A model generated the notes under the pieces. It was not told where the DNA came from and searched no databases. It worked only from the letters and a program-made list of their open reading frames with translations. From Cohnella herbarum (lineage in GTDB: Bacteria; Bacillota; Bacilli; Paenibacillales; Paenibacillaceae), in contig NZ_CP051680.1 in the NCBI RefSeq assembly GCF_012849095.1, positions 4,304,501 through 4,368,500 on the forward strand: a stretch of DNA of 64,000 nt, in the 5' to 3' direction. Made by a program: the position numbers and the translations under genes. Each line of letters starts with the position of its first letter. Positions within the stretch are counted from its first letter, which is position 1. Shown piece by piece: positions 25,953 to 36,606 of this stretch.

Positions 25953-28900
25953 TTGATTAGCATCCGGTATAAAAGCACGGTCGTCTCGGCTCGAGTTAAG
26001 AGCTGCCGCGGTCGTAACTCGTCTCCATACCCCTTCACTAAACCTTCATGAATGGCTGTCCGTATATCGTCGCTCGCCCAGCTCCCGATTTGATTGCTAT
26101 CGGCGTAGACGGATAAGTCATCTTGCACTCCGGTATTGCTAGTCACGGAAACGGTATCCGCTAGCTTAAGCGCCCGAACGATCATGACGATCGCTTCTTG
26201 ACGCGACACCTCGCGATTCGGACCGAAAGTTCCGTCTTTGAAACCATCCATTATTCCGTAGGCTCTGACCGCCGCTACGGCGCCTTCGTACCAACTCGTC
26301 TTGCTGATGTCCCGGAAGCCGACTTGATCTCCGCCCATCGGCAAGCCCAATGCTCTAGCAAGCAATGCCGCGAATTCAGCCCGAGAGATCATAGAATCGG
26401 GATTGAATCGTTCGCCGACTCCGCCGTTTACGATCATTCTACGATTCATGTCGCCAATTTCGGTTGCCGCCCAATGTCCTTCAATATCGGTTAGATTGGA
26501 CGTCTTGGATACCAATACGTAAGCGCTATTCGTCATACTGCGAACAGCGGCAACTTGTTGCCCGTCTATTTCGGTAAATTCCGTCGGTACAGGACGCAGC
26601 CCGTGCTGTTGATCCCAAGCCATGACCGTCGAAGCTTTTCCAGCAACGCCAGCCTGCAAGAAAATGACCCTCTCCACATAACGGTCAAAGCTAGCAATCT
26701 CTCTTTTCACGCCTTGGCCGATCACGGTTACGTCAAAATGAATCGGATCCCCGACTAACCGGAAACCGCCTCTATTAGCTGCTTCCTGCAGTCCGGCAAT
26801 CCCCGCGACATTGCCGCGCGCGATCGTAATTTGAACTTCCGCGGCTTTCGTCCAATTAGATTCCCGACTAACGACCTCCGCTAGCGGTAAGTGATACTGG
26901 CCTTGACGAGTTTTCAATATAATCGTAGCCGTCTTATCCGCGAGAAGCGAGATAGCATCGCCCGTTAGCCGCAAAGAGATTTTGCTAGCCTCGTCCTCGA
27001 TCGAAATCGATAGATTCGCTCTAGTCGTAGCGGAAGATACATCAAGTGCCTTCTTAATAATATCTTTATCCAATAGAACATCGATGGACTTCGTTCCGTT
27101 CGCGTCTATTTGAAGAGTGGCGATTTCGGGCACCTCGCTATTATTGATCCGAATCGCGATCGTACGAGCTGGCGATGGGCTTGAAGGGGTTGTCCCGCCC
27201 GTAGAGGTCGTAGGCCTCGGATTGGAGCTCTCAGCCGAACGAACTACGTTGAGCCCGTATTTCTTAACCGAACCGTCTTGTGCTTGGACGCTAACCTCGA
27301 ACGCGTTATTTCCCGTTGCCAGCGAATACTCGCCGGAAACCGAATTGGAGGCGACCTGCACTCCGTTCACATAGACGGTAGAATAGACATCCGAGGTTGT
27401 CAGCAGCATTTTCAATCCAGATACCGAATGACTGACCTGTATGTTATAACTCGTTGTTCCCGGATCAAAGACGAAATTTACCGTCCCGCCCGTCCCCGTA
27501 AACTGCCAGTCGGCCAAGTTCGCATTGCCGCTCATCGGAACAATGTTCAAAACTTCAATCAAGCTAACGTTAGCGTTGCCCGCCGTATCTGCCGCATAGA
27601 CGGAATAAATCCCATTCTCATGTACGGTAAAATGATCCGTGATCTCCACGCCCATCGTGTCGAAATCCGAGACGGAACGGCTTCCCGGCGCCCACTTGAT
27701 CAATGAAACGCTATTGAAGTCGCCGTATACCGACGCCGTGACGGTAATCGTCACGTTGCCGAAGGTCGGAGCGACAGGATTCGCTTGCAGCTCGATTTTC
27801 AGAGGCTGGTTGTAAGTAAAATTAATCGTCACGCTTTCGGTTAAGGTTAGACCGCTTGCCTCTTCCTTAGCGGTATAAGTCACGCTCTCTGCCGCCGTAT
27901 TGCTCACCTTGAATACAGCTAACCCGTCAACATCGGTCACATCGTACACGGCCTGAATGACCGATCTTCCGACATCGGCTTGAAGCAACACTCGCTTGCC
28001 CGCGATCGGATTGTCGTGATCATCCTTGAGCTTTACGAAGATTGAAGCTTGGCTGACGCCATCCGCCCGAACGAATTTATCGCTCGCGATAACCGTGGAG
28101 CGAACCGCGCTTACGTCTCCATGGAGAAACTCTACGCTAGCTGTCGCCGTTATGGGATTGTCATCGACGCTTGCGCTTATGGTAGCAATGCCTACCGTTG
28201 TCGGAGCTGTCAGCATCGCCGTATATGTACCATTGTTATTGTCCGTTACTGGGAGGCTAGCCGAACCTGGCGTCTTTGTGATGACGACCGTCGCTCCTCC
28301 GGTTGTCAGCGCATTACCTTGCGCGTCTTTCAACTTCACCGTAACCGTCGTCTGGCTTACCCCGTCGGCGGTCAGCGTCGCGTCCATCGCTTCTATCGTA
28401 CTGTTCGCCGTCGACGGTGCACCCGGCACGAACTGTACGCTAGCCGTCGATGCAATCGCCGTACCTCCAACCGTTGCGCTAATTGTAGTCGTGCCCGCTG
28501 TCGTCGGGGCCGTAAGCGTTGCCGTATACGTGCCGTTGTTATTGTCCGTTACTGGGAGGAAAACCGAACCTAGCGTCGTTGTGATGATGACCGCTGCTCC
28601 TCCGGTTGTCAGCGCATTCCCTTGCGCGTCCTTCAACTTCACCGTAACCGTCGTCTGGCTTGTCCCGTCGGCGGTCAGCGTCGCGTCCTCCGCTTCTATC
28701 GTGCTATTAGCCGTTGATGCCGCACCCGGCACGAACTGCACGCTAGCCGTCGACGCAATCGCTATGCCTCCAACCGTTGCGCTAATTGTAGTCGTGCCCG
28801 CTGTCGTCGGGGCCGTAAGCGTCGCCGTGTACGTACCGTTGTTGTCGTCCGTTACGGGGAGGCTAACCGTGCCTAGCGTTGATGTTATCGCGACCACCGC

Positions 28901-30745
28901 TCCTCCGGTTGTCAGCGCATTCCCTTGCGCGTCTATTAGCTTTACGGTAATCGTCGTCTGGCTTGTCCCATCGGCGGTCAGATCAGCATCTCCCGCTTGT
29001 ATCGTGCTGTTCGCCGTTGACGGCGCACCTGGTACGAACTGTACGCTAGCTGTCGACGTAATTGCGCTGCCGCCAACACTTGCGCTGATCGTCGCAATAC
29101 CTACTGTTGTAGGAGCCGTCAGTGTCGCCGTATACGTGCCGTTGTTGTTATCCGTTACGGGGAGGCTAACCGAACCTGGCGTCCTTGTGATGACGACCGC
29201 CGCTCCTCCGGTCGTCAACGCATTACCCTGCGCGTCCTTCAACTTCACCGTAACCGTCGTCTGGCTTGTCCCGTCGGCGGTCAGCATCGCGTCCATCGCT
29301 TCTATTGTACTGTTCGCCGTGGATGGCGCTCCCGGCACGAACTGCACGCTAGCCGTACCCATTATCGCGCTGCCTCCGACGGTTGCGCTGATCGTTGCCG
29401 TACCTGCGGTCGTCGGAGCCGTCAACGTCGCCGTATACGTGCCGTTATTGTTGTCCGTCACGGTGCTGACCGTGCCGAGCGTCGACGTGATCCCTACCGC
29501 CGCTCCTCCGGTTGTCAGCGCATTGCCCTGCTCGTCTTTCAACTTCACCGTAACCGTCGTCTGGCTTACCCCATCGGCGGTCAGCGTCGCGTCCTCCGCT
29601 TCTATCGTGCTTTTCGTCGTTGATGGCGCGCCCGGCACGAACTGGACGCTGGTCGTCGCCGCTATCGCACTACCTCCGACACTAGCACTAATCTTCCCTG
29701 TTCCTACCGTCGTCGGAGCCGTCAACGTCGCCGTATACGTGCCGTTATTGTTATCCGTTACGGCGCTGACCGTGCCGAGCGTAGACGTGATGCCTACCGT
29801 CGCCCCTCCGGTCGAAATTACATTACCGTTCACGTCTTTCAATTGTACGGTTATCGTCGTCTGGCTTGTCCCGTTAGCGGTCAGTGTAACCTCGCCCGCT
29901 TGGATCGTGCTATTCGCCGTTGACGGAGCAGCCGGCACGAACTGTACGCTAGCCGTATCCATTATCGCGCTGCCCCCGACGGTTGCGCTAATCGTTGCCG
30001 TACCTGCGGTCGTCGGAGCCGTCAACGTCGCCGTATAGGTGCCATTATTGTTGTCCGTTACGGAGCTAACCGAACCTAGCGTCGTTGTGATAGCCACCGA
30101 AGAGCCTCCGGTCGTCCAATCCGTGCCTTGCGCGTCTTTCAGCTTCACGGTGATCGTCGTCTGGCTGACGCCATCCGCGACTAGACTGGATTGCGTGCTT
30201 GAAACCTGACTCATTGCCGGAGATAACGAATAGTCCGGAATCATATAGGTCCTGAAGACAAAATCAGAACCGGGAGACGATGAGTCTCCTCCTGGATAAG
30301 GATTGCCGTTGGCTTGGTACCAAGAATAGCTGTTATTGAGCCCTCCGACTTCCGCGGAAGCAACCATTCGATACTTCGTATTCTTTGTCAAATAGGGCAA
30401 TGACCCGGAAAAATCGAGCGACACCCAACCCTCCCCGGATGCCTGCGCCGTAGCAAGCGGCGTCGATAGATTGCTTTCGTTATAAACGCTAAACAGGATA
30501 TTTCCCGGCGAACCAGAAATTCCGGCGATGCGGAGATCAATCTTATCGAGATTGCCTGAAATCGCTGGGGTAAACGTCTGATATCTTTTATAATCTAAGT
30601 TGAAAGCAGTATTCCAGGAACCCGTCTCCTGCGATTGATCCAAAATCGCCGAACCCGCCCCGTAAACGGATCGATCGGGCGACCCGCCTACAACTATCAT
30701 GATACTAAGAACAATTGCGACCCATCGCTTCAAAGCTTTCATCAT
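25931..30745 (-). CDS. SLH-anchored surface protein with tandem Big_1-type Ig repeats
   Basis: About 1604 aa. Signal peptide in the first 33 residues (WVAIVLSIMIVVGG, cleavage near VYGA). About 140 residues of beta-rich region follow. Then come eight tandem units of about 100 aa (residues ~185-984) with the core ADGxSQTTxTVKLKD and VTDNNNGTYTATLTAPTT, typical of bacterial Ig-like (invasin/Big_1) domains. The eighth unit is divergent. Next are a cadherin-like sandwich (~1070-1160), a Ser/Pro/Thr linker, a beta domain and three C-terminal SLH motifs (LTDIEGHWAATEIGDM; FRDISKTSWYEGAV; SWASDDIRTAI), which bind cell-wall pyruvylated polymer. Either of two adjacent ATGs (30745, 30742) may start it. 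It is probably a stalk or adhesin. Confidence 0.88.
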   Translation of the reverse strand: MMKALKRWVAIVLSIMIVVGGSPDRSVYGAGSAILDQSQETGSWNTAFNLDYKRYQTFTPAISGNLDKIDLRIAGISGSPGNILFSVYNESNLSTPLATAQASGEGWVSLDFSGSLPYLTKNTKYRMVASAEVGGLNNSYSWYQANGNPYPGGDSSSPGSDFVFRTYMIPDYSLSPAMSQVSSTQSSLVADGVSQTTITVKLKDAQGTDWTTGGSSVAITTTLGSVSSVTDNNNGTYTATLTAPTTAGTATISATVGGSAIMDTASVQFVPAAPSTANSTIQAGEVTLTANGTSQTTITVQLKDVNGNVISTGGATVGITSTLGTVSAVTDNNNGTYTATLTAPTTVGTGKISASVGGSAIAATTSVQFVPGAPSTTKSTIEAEDATLTADGVSQTTVTVKLKDEQGNALTTGGAAVGITSTLGTVSTVTDNNNGTYTATLTAPTTAGTATISATVGGSAIMGTASVQFVPGAPSTANSTIEAMDAMLTADGTSQTTVTVKLKDAQGNALTTGGAAVVITRTPGSVSLPVTDNNNGTYTATLTAPTTVGIATISASVGGSAITSTASVQFVPGAPSTANSTIQAGDADLTADGTSQTTITVKLIDAQGNALTTGGAVVAITSTLGTVSLPVTDDNNGTYTATLTAPTTAGTTTISATVGGIAIASTASVQFVPGAASTANSTIEAEDATLTADGTSQTTVTVKLKDAQGNALTTGGAAVIITTTLGSVFLPVTDNNNGTYTATLTAPTTAGTTTISATVGGTAIASTASVQFVPGAPSTANSTIEAMDATLTADGVSQTTVTVKLKDAQGNALTTGGATVVITKTPGSASLPVTDNNNGTYTAMLTAPTTVGIATISASVDDNPITATASVEFLHGDVSAVRSTVIASDKFVRADGVSQASIFVKLKDDHDNPIAGKRVLLQADVGRSVIQAVYDVTDVDGLAVFKVSNTAAESVTYTAKEEASGLTLTESVTINFTYNQPLKIELQANPVAPTFGNVTITVTASVYGDFNSVSLIKWAPGSRSVSDFDTMGVEITDHFTVHENGIYSVYAADTAGNANVSLIEVLNIVPMSGNANLADWQFTGTGGTVNFVFDPGTTSYNIQVSHSVSGLKMLLTTSDVYSTVYVNGVQVASNSVSGEYSLATGNNAFEVSVQAQDGSVKKYGLNVVRSAESSNPRPTTSTGGTTPSSPSPARTIAIRINNSEVPEIATLQIDANGTKSIDVLLDKDIIKKALDVSSATTRANLSISIEDEASKISLRLTGDAISLLADKTATIILKTRQGQYHLPLAEVVSRESNWTKAAEVQITIARGNVAGIAGLQEAANRGGFRLVGDPIHFDVTVIGQGVKREIASFDRYVERVIFLQAGVAGKASTVMAWDQQHGLRPVPTEFTEIDGQQVAAVRSMTNSAYVLVSKTSNLTDIEGHWAATEIGDMNRRMIVNGGVGERFNPDSMISRAEFAALLARALGLPMGGDQVGFRDISKTSWYEGAVAAVRAYGIMDGFKDGTFGPNREVSRQEAIVMIVRALKLADTVSVTSNTGVQDDLSVYADSNQIGSWASDDIRTAIHEGLVKGYGDELRPRQLLTRAETTVLLYRMLIKAGLING
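27803..30202 (-). repeat. tandem ~300-bp repeats encoding Ig-like domains
   Basis: Eight consecutive units in frame; units two to seven (about 28112-29923) are nearly the same at DNA level. Lengths are 100 or 101 codons, the extra codon being a Pro-Val insertion (SVSLPVTD against SVSSVTD). The pattern suggests recent expansion by unequal crossing-over or slippage. Confidence 0.9.
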
Positions 30746-30778
30746 ATCCCCCACTCTTACTAATCGAATAAGAACGAC

Positions 30779-30958
30779 CTAAAATTCAAAGAACCCCGCC
30801 AAAGTAATCCCTCCGACAATCAACGCCGCTACGAAAAAAATTCCAAAATACCATTTTGTAAATTTTAGCCCTACGCCTGGGCCGTCCCACCATAGCTTTC
30901 CATAGATAACGGCTCCGAGAATCATGATACTGATAAAGGCTATGAAAGCATTAAACAT
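30779..30958 (-). CDS. 59-aa membrane protein with two helices
   Basis: A short frame with ATG at 30958 and TAG at 30779. AGGTGG lies seven bases before the ATG, an excellent ribosome binding site. The protein has two hydrophobic stretches (FNAFIAFISIMILGAVIYG and IFFVAALIVGGITLAGFFE) joined by a polar hinge with KLWWDGPGVGLKFTKW. A plausible promoter (TTAACA, 17 bp, TAAATT) lies upstream at 30983-31011. It sits just upstream of the SLH gene in the same direction, 33 bases away, so they may be co-transcribed. Function unknown. Confidence 0.7.
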   Translation of the reverse strand: MFNAFIAFISIMILGAVIYGKLWWDGPGVGLKFTKWYFGIFFVAALIVGGITLAGFFEF

Positions 30959-30982
30959 ATTTATCCACCTAAACCTTTCAAT

Positions 30983-31011
30983 AATTTAACGCAATTAATG
31001 AGTTTTGTTAA
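30983..31011 (-). promoter_or_regulatory. candidate promoter for the 59-aa membrane protein
   Basis: Minus-strand TTAACA (31006-31011) and TAAATT (30983-30988) with a 17-bp spacer, about 25 bases before the start codon at 30958. Confidence 0.45.
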
Positions 31012-31036
31012 AAAGATAAAACAATTTCTCTCACCG

Positions 31037-31090
31037 CTCCATACCTACAAAGGAATATCTTTCTCTACCCCTTTGGAGGTATGGAGTTTT
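31037..31090. promoter_or_regulatory. long hairpin between divergent membrane-protein genes
   Basis: Perfect 10-bp stem CTCCATACCT / AGGTATGGAG (31037-31046, 31077-31086) extended inward by AAAGG / CCTTT, followed on the plus strand by TTTT. No upstream plus-strand gene needs a terminator here, so it may be a leader or attenuator for the gene at 31159. An operator role is also possible. Confidence 0.5.
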
Positions 31091-31158
31091 CCGTTATCCG
31101 GCTATATGATATCGATAGATTTGAAGTGGAAGGCCGATACATGAGAGGGGATTTATAA

Positions 31159-31488
31159 TTGTCAGCGATAGTTCGTCCCAGAGGTAGCTCTGCGGCATTG
31201 GTTATCAACTTGATAAGCCATTGTCTCTATGTCGTATCGATTCCGATCGGTTATTTTTTATCCATGTTCTCCGTCATGCTGTTCGATGCGCCGGACTCCG
31301 AGCAACGCTGGACGATATGGGCGTTTTATTACGCTTTGAAAGTGTATCCGTTCATGGTCGTTGCCGCGATCGTTTTGGCCTGGATTTTCTATAAGAAGAG
31401 ATTTTACAAGTGGACTTATCCAGTGAATGCAGTTCCTGTTGTAGTGATTATCGCATGTGCCGGACTGATGGTTGCTTTCGGCGATTAA
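31159..31488 (+). CDS. small membrane protein, three predicted helices
   Basis: 109 aa from TTG 31159 with GAGGGG nine bases upstream. Hydrophobic segments: about residues 14-44 (LVINLISHCLYVVSIPIGYF), 62-78 (YPFMVVAAIVLAWIFY) and 88-107 (AVPVVVIIACAGLMVAF), with lysine-rich KKRFYKW between the last two. No known family recognised. Its leader contains the long hairpin at 31037-31090. It lies upstream of the large LuxR-type regulator in the same direction, with 75 bases between. Confidence 0.6.
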   Translation: MSAIVRPRGSSAALVINLISHCLYVVSIPIGYFLSMFSVMLFDAPDSEQRWTIWAFYYALKVYPFMVVAAIVLAWIFYKKRFYKWTYPVNAVPVVVIIACAGLMVAFGD

Positions 31489-31563
31489 CCCCATTAATAG
31501 AAATGCCTCTATCGATTACAATAGAAAATAAATGGCATTAATTGAAGTTAGAGGTGTTCGGAA

Positions 31564-34500
31564 ATGAAAGTGACCCATCATTTCGAGGTTGCCGAAATGA
31601 CGCTTAGAGAATACATGGTTGGACAAGCGGTTGAGCCAGAAGCGTTCCTCGCACTTGCCAGGGCCATCTCGGCCAGCGTCGGAGAACTCCATCGGCAACA
31701 AATCATTCACCTTGATCTGCGACCGGAGCGGATACGAGTTGTTGCACAAGGAACAGACGCCTATTTGAGAGATTCCGGCTATGCGGTGCATCGCACCGTC
31801 GATGGCTATCTACGTCCGTCTAACTACGGCATCTTCGAAGCGGGCTTACCCTATTGCTCTCCAGAGAATACGGGCAGGATGCTTCGAACCGTAGACGAGC
31901 GCAGCGATCTGTATTCATTAGGCGTTATTTTCTACGAAATGTTGGCCGGCCGTCTGCCTTATGCGGCAGATAATCCTCTGGAATGGGTATATATGCATCT
32001 CGCGCAATCCCCCCCTCCATTGACGAACGAAAGCCCTCCTTTGCCTGACGGCCTAGAATCCATCATCCTGAAGCTACTGGATAAAAATCCGGATAATCGC
32101 TACCAGAATACCGGCTTTCTAATTGCGGATCTGGATAAAATAGGACGCTCCCATGATCATTTCTTCATGGAACCAGGGTTTCGCGGCAGAGAGCATGAAA
32201 TTTCAATGCTGACTCAGGCCTTTTATTCCGCATGCTTCGGATCAACGGAGATGGTTTACGTTTCGGGAGATGCCGGTATCGGCAAAACGAGCATGATAGA
32301 GGAGATCTTTCGAAAACAACAGCATTCTAGGAATTTTTTCTATATCACCGGTAAGTTCGAGCAAATCTCGAATGAAAGCCCGTATCATCCCATCATTCAA
32401 GCCTTTCGGGGATTAATGCGTCATTTGCTAGGGGAGCGAAAGGATCAGTCCGAGCAATGGACACTTAAACTGCGAGAAGCGTTGGGCTCGAACTCCGACC
32501 TCATTACGGGGATTATTCCGGAAGTCGGGCTTATATTGGGCAGCTCGCCGGCCGCGGAGGAGCTGCCGGCTAATGAATCGAAGAAACGGTTCATTTACGT
32601 GTTTCGCAAATTCGTACAAGCGCTGGCCTCCAAGGAAAATCCCATAGTCCTGTTTATCGATGACTTGCAATGGGCGAATGATTCGTCCCTTCAGTTAATC
32701 GATGCGTTGCTATGCGATCCGGAATGTCAATATTTAATGTTCGTCTGCGCTTACCGCCATACGGAAACGGACCAAAGCAAGCTCCCCGGTTACGCGGACG
32801 GGACCGTCACGGATCAGGCCCTCGTCCGTCATATTCATCTGTCTCCGCTGAGCTTGGAGCAAATGAATCTCATGGTAAGGGAGTCGCTTAATAGCGATGC
32901 CGAAGCGACGTTATTCTTGACGGAATTGCTCTATCCTAGATCCGGCGGCAATCCTTTTCATCTTAAACAAATCCTGCTCCGCCTGCAGGACGATAACATT
33001 TTGCTGTACAACCCCGAGAAGCGTTGCTGGCAATGGCAACTGGGACGGATTATCGAGCAGGAACCAAGCTATGCCATCCATGATTTAATGGAGCACAGAC
33101 TTCATCGCCTGTCGCATGATGCGCAGTCGCTCCTCAAAGTAGCTGCCTGCGTCGGAAGTACTTTTCCCCCTCGTCTCATAGCCCGTGTAGTGAATCAAAG
33201 AATAGAGGATAGGAGCCAAGAATGGTCCGCGATCGAAGCCGATGGTATGATATTGCCGCTCGAGGGCGATATCTATCGTTTTGCTCACGATAGTATACAG
33301 AAATGGATATACGGTCAGATAGACGATGCATCGAAACAGGATATCCATATCCGAATAGGCAGATGCATGCAACAGTCGGACGGCGGAATGGGAGAAAACT
33401 CGTATGAAATCGTCAATCATTTTAATAAGGGATCGCAAAGCATAACGGATTCACTGGAGTTGTTACAACTCGTCAAGTTGAATCTGGACGCGGGAAACCG
33501 CGCTAAAGCCTCATCTGCTTACGATGTTGCTTTAGGGTATTTCGAGAACGGAGTAGAACTGCTAACGGCGGAGGATTGGACCAACGACTTCGAGCTTTGC
33601 TTCGAGCTTCATGCCCAGAAGGCGGAATGCGAATATTTGTGCGGCAATCCTGCGGCATCCGACCGCGAAGTCGATTTCTTGCTAGGCCGCTCTCGCAATC
33701 CTGTCGAACGGAGCAGGGCGCGAATGATCAGAATTATGCAATACATCAATCAAGGTAAATATTTGGAAGGAACGGATCTCGGCCTTGAAAGCTTGAGCGA
33801 ACATCAGATTATCATTTCGCCGAACCCGGGAAACTTAACGCTATGGATCGAAGTCAAGCGAATCGAGTTGTTACTGCGTAATCGATACGACAGGCTCACC
33901 CAGTTAGAGGAGATGTCGGATAAAGAGCGGATTTCCGCGATGGATATGATTTTCGCGATTACCCCCTCCACCTTCTTCACCAATAAGAAGGTCTTCTTAC
34001 TACTGATGTGCAGAGCTATTCAACTGTCGCTTAAACATGGAAACACCCCCGCTTCCGCGGCTGTCTATTCCGCATTCGGCATGCTTCTGGGGACTGCATT
34101 CGGAAAATTCGATAAAGGTTATGCCATCGGCAAGATCGGCGTAGAGCTTTCCGAGCGTTATAACAGTCCCTCGATTAAAAGCAGATCCTATACGATATTC
34201 GGCGCGGTTCTCTGCCAATTTGCCGGCAATCCCCGCGATGTAGACGCTTATCTGGCAAAGGCGCTTCGTTGCGGTATGGATTCGGGAGACTACGTGTTCG
34301 CCAGTTATGCCATTGGAGCGCATGTCAATTCCTTGTACGCAAGAGCGCCGTTAAGCGAGTTAGCCAAGACGGTCGCGGACTACATGGTCGTCCTTGATAC
34401 TACGAAAGATGAATTCGTGAGACAGAACTTTTACTTGTATCAGCAGGTGATTCTCGCTCTTCAAGGCAGAACTGCCGCTCCGGATTGTTTCAGCAGTTCC

Positions 34501-35985
34501 GACTTCGACGAGGAGGAGTTCTTAACCCGTATTCGCAAGGAAGAGACCTCGGCCACCACTTTATTTCAATATTGCACGTACAAAACCCAGCTTTGCTATA
34601 TGCTCGGCAACTATGAGGAAGCTACCCGATGGGCCGGACAAGCGAAATCATATGAAGCCTATGCCACTCATTTGCCTCATTTGCCGGAATGCCTCTTCTA
34701 CGAATTGCTCGCAGCATTGGCCGTTCATACAAGCACCGGGAAAAGCTCGCCTGTGAGAAAATGCTTGCTTCGAGGTTTACGACGCTTCAGCAAATGGACC
34801 GAATGGAGCCCCGCAAATTATCAGTCCAAACAGTACCTCCTTCAAGCCGAAATTGCGCGAGCCTCGGGCGAATTCCTTATGGCTGAAGAGATGTATGACC
34901 GAGCTATGCGCGAAGCAAGGGAGCAAGGCGATATTCATGTCATAAGCCTTGCCGGAGAGTTGGCCACCCTCTATTACTTGGGCCGCGGCAGAACGAAAAC
35001 CGCTTTACATTACTTGCAATCTTCTATTAAGGGATACAAAAAGTGGGGAGTTCATATAAAGACCGCGCAACTTGAGGGGAAATGGCTACAGTTGCAACGT
35101 CTAGAGGAAGCCGTCCAAATCTCTGATAACGTACCGTCACCCGTAAGCCGAAATGCTGCTGAACTAACGTTCGAAGCGTCGGGCTATCAGAACGAGCCCC
35201 CTTCCGTAGATAGCTTGGATCTCGCCGCGATACTTAAAACGACTCAAGCGATTACTAATCAAATGGACATGGACACCGTGCTTACGGAGATCATGAACAC
35301 CATAATGAAGCATGCAGGCGCAAGCAAAGGCGCTTTACTTACGGGAACCAGCAACGATACTCTTTATATTCAGGTCTATACGGATTCAAAGACGCAAGCC
35401 GCTACCCCATTCCCTGTAGAGTTGAATGACAGTTCTCTGTTGCCGGAAGGGATCATTCGATATGTGTTTCGGACGCATGAAGACGTCCATTATTCCGAAG
35501 GAGAAGAGAGTTGGCTCATTCATAACCCTTACATCGCGAAGCAACGGCCTCAATCGGCGGTGTGCGTCCCCGTAACCGTACACGGCATGATGCTGGGTGT
35601 TCTTTATCTGGAGAACAAGCTAGCCAGCGGCGTTTTCGCACAGGATCGCATGGCCGTTCTTCACGCTATGGCATCGCAAGGAATCATGATGTGCGTACTG
35701 CAAAGCTCGCCCGAACCTTCTTATGCCGAGCCGGTTTCGGAGAATGAAACGTACGGATCTCTTAGCGAAATTGAGGAACCGCTGACAGATCGCGAGCTGG
35801 AGGTACTCGCGTTATTAGCCGCAGGATTATCCAATAAAGAAATTGCCGAACGTCTAGTTATTGCCATAGGCACGGTGAAGGTTCATGTTAAAAATATATT
35901 TGCAAAACTAAAGGTCAATCGGCGCTTCAAAGCAATCGAACAGGCCAAGGAACTGAATTTGCTAGGACAAGGCTCTTCCGCTTGA
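31564..35985 (+). CDS. giant regulator: N-lobe-less kinase domain, AAA ATPase, GAF, LuxR HTH
   Basis: 1473 aa. Residues about 1-200 carry the C-lobe of a Ser/Thr kinase: HLDLRPERI (catalytic loop, ~49), [10 protein letters not shown] (APE-like, ~98) and [21 protein letters not shown] (~113-133). Only 48 residues precede the catalytic loop, so the glycine loop and ATP-binding lysine are missing, and the DFG is not recognisable. Then comes an AAA_16/STAND-type ATPase with Walker [10 protein letters not shown] (~234-242) and Walker [11 protein letters not shown] (~362). A long helical TPR-like region, a GAF domain (~1234-1380) and a C-terminal LuxR HTH ([20 protein letters not shown], then [13 protein letters not shown]) follow. 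It is probably a signal-integrating transcription regulator. GAGGTG precedes ATG 31564. Confidence 0.88.
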   Translation: MKVTHHFEVAEMTLREYMVGQAVEPEAFLALARAISASVGELHRQQIIHLDLRPERIRVVAQGTDAYLRDSGYAVHRTVDGYLRPSNYGIFEAGLPYCSPENTGRMLRTVDERSDLYSLGVIFYEMLAGRLPYAADNPLEWVYMHLAQSPPPLTNESPPLPDGLESIILKLLDKNPDNRYQNTGFLIADLDKIGRSHDHFFMEPGFRGREHEISMLTQAFYSACFGSTEMVYVSGDAGIGKTSMIEEIFRKQQHSRNFFYITGKFEQISNESPYHPIIQAFRGLMRHLLGERKDQSEQWTLKLREALGSNSDLITGIIPEVGLILGSSPAAEELPANESKKRFIYVFRKFVQALASKENPIVLFIDDLQWANDSSLQLIDALLCDPECQYLMFVCAYRHTETDQSKLPGYADGTVTDQALVRHIHLSPLSLEQMNLMVRESLNSDAEATLFLTELLYPRSGGNPFHLKQILLRLQDDNILLYNPEKRCWQWQLGRIIEQEPSYAIHDLMEHRLHRLSHDAQSLLKVAACVGSTFPPRLIARVVNQRIEDRSQEWSAIEADGMILPLEGDIYRFAHDSIQKWIYGQIDDASKQDIHIRIGRCMQQSDGGMGENSYEIVNHFNKGSQSITDSLELLQLVKLNLDAGNRAKASSAYDVALGYFENGVELLTAEDWTNDFELCFELHAQKAECEYLCGNPAASDREVDFLLGRSRNPVERSRARMIRIMQYINQGKYLEGTDLGLESLSEHQIIISPNPGNLTLWIEVKRIELLLRNRYDRLTQLEEMSDKERISAMDMIFAITPSTFFTNKKVFLLLMCRAIQLSLKHGNTPASAAVYSAFGMLLGTAFGKFDKGYAIGKIGVELSERYNSPSIKSRSYTIFGAVLCQFAGNPRDVDAYLAKALRCGMDSGDYVFASYAIGAHVNSLYARAPLSELAKTVADYMVVLDTTKDEFVRQNFYLYQQVILALQGRTAAPDCFSSSDFDEEEFLTRIRKEETSATTLFQYCTYKTQLCYMLGNYEEATRWAGQAKSYEAYATHLPHLPECLFYELLAALAVHTSTGKSSPVRKCLLRGLRRFSKWTEWSPANYQSKQYLLQAEIARASGEFLMAEEMYDRAMREAREQGDIHVISLAGELATLYYLGRGRTKTALHYLQSSIKGYKKWGVHIKTAQLEGKWLQLQRLEEAVQISDNVPSPVSRNAAELTFEASGYQNEPPSVDSLDLAAILKTTQAITNQMDMDTVLTEIMNTIMKHAGASKGALLTGTSNDTLYIQVYTDSKTQAATPFPVELNDSSLLPEGIIRYVFRTHEDVHYSEGEESWLIHNPYIAKQRPQSAVCVPVTVHGMMLGVLYLENKLASGVFAQDRMAVLHAMASQGIMMCVLQSSPEPSYAEPVSENETYGSLSEIEEPLTDRELEVLALLAAGLSNKEIAERLVIAIGTVKVHVKNIFAKLKVNRRFKAIEQAKELNLLGQGSSA

Positions 35986-36125
35986 TGGATGCACGAAGCT
36001 GCAAAATGCGGGAACACGTGCCAAAATAATTTTTTTGAAATCTGTCGATTTGGTCCATTCTCGTTCGTTGTCTTCATAGAGGCTGAGAAAACAGTCCAAA
36101 CCAATGGATGAGAGGAAGTTATAAA

Positions 36126-36530
36126 ATGGCCAAACATACCACTTATATCATGTCGGAGAACGCACGAGCTCAAGCAGAGTTCTACGTTCAAGCACTCGGA
36201 GGAGAGATCCTGTCCATAATGACCCACGGGCAGCTTCCCGGCGCAAAGGAAGAGCTTAAGGACAAAGTCGTTAACTTGGCGTTGATAGCCGGGGGAGTTC
36301 ACTTCTTAATGTCCGATTCCGTATTCGAACCGGTCGTTCGGGGGAACGCCATTAATCTATCTCTCGAGTTCGAAACGGAATCCGAAGCGCGCGAAGCTTT
36401 CGATAAGCTGGCTATAGGCGGCAAAGTAAAATGCCCGTTGGAACCGGCATTCTGGGGCGCTTTGTTCGGACAGATCGAAGACAAATACGGAGTAATGTGG
36501 ATGATCACCACTGCGGGGCCGACTGCCTAA
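36126..36530 (+). CDS. PhnB-like VOC protein
   Basis: 134 aa from ATG 36126 with GAGGAAG seven bases upstream. PhnB/DUF-type VOC fold: AKHTTYIMSENARAQAEFYV opening, HGQLPGAKEELKDKVVNLAL, HFLMSDS, then EARE AFDKL and the closing WGALFGQIEDKYGVMWMI. Most PhnB-like proteins have no established enzyme activity. A decayed second copy lies at 53580-53736. It follows the large LuxR regulator by 140 bases and ends at a strong bidirectional terminator. Confidence 0.8.
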   Translation: MAKHTTYIMSENARAQAEFYVQALGGEILSIMTHGQLPGAKEELKDKVVNLALIAGGVHFLMSDSVFEPVVRGNAINLSLEFETESEAREAFDKLAIGGKVKCPLEPAFWGALFGQIEDKYGVMWMITTAGPTA

Positions 36531-36539
36531 CAATAAGGA

Positions 36540-36580
36540 GTAAAAGCCCGCCCGATATGATTATCGGTCGGGCTTTTACT
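36540..36580. terminator. bidirectional terminator; end of the glycerophosphodiester operon
   Basis: Perfect stem AAAAGCCCG.CCGATA / TATCGG.CGGGCTTTT with a four-base loop, between the plus-strand VOC gene and the minus-strand epimerase gene. Confidence 0.9.
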
Positions 36581-36606
36581 ATCTAGTCGTTGTTCCGCCC
36601 CGGATG

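Noticed and set aside
28026..30038. A 670-codon open frame on the plus strand, opposite the SLH gene
   Set aside because: It is the mirror of the Ig-repeat array: repeat units are a multiple of three long and their codon bias leaves the antisense frame open. No ribosome binding site, and the signal peptide, SLH motifs and domain order support the minus strand.
29900..30200. CRISPR-like array from the regular repeats near 28-30 kb
   Set aside because: Units are about 300 bp, coding and in frame, without short identical repeats separated by unique spacers.
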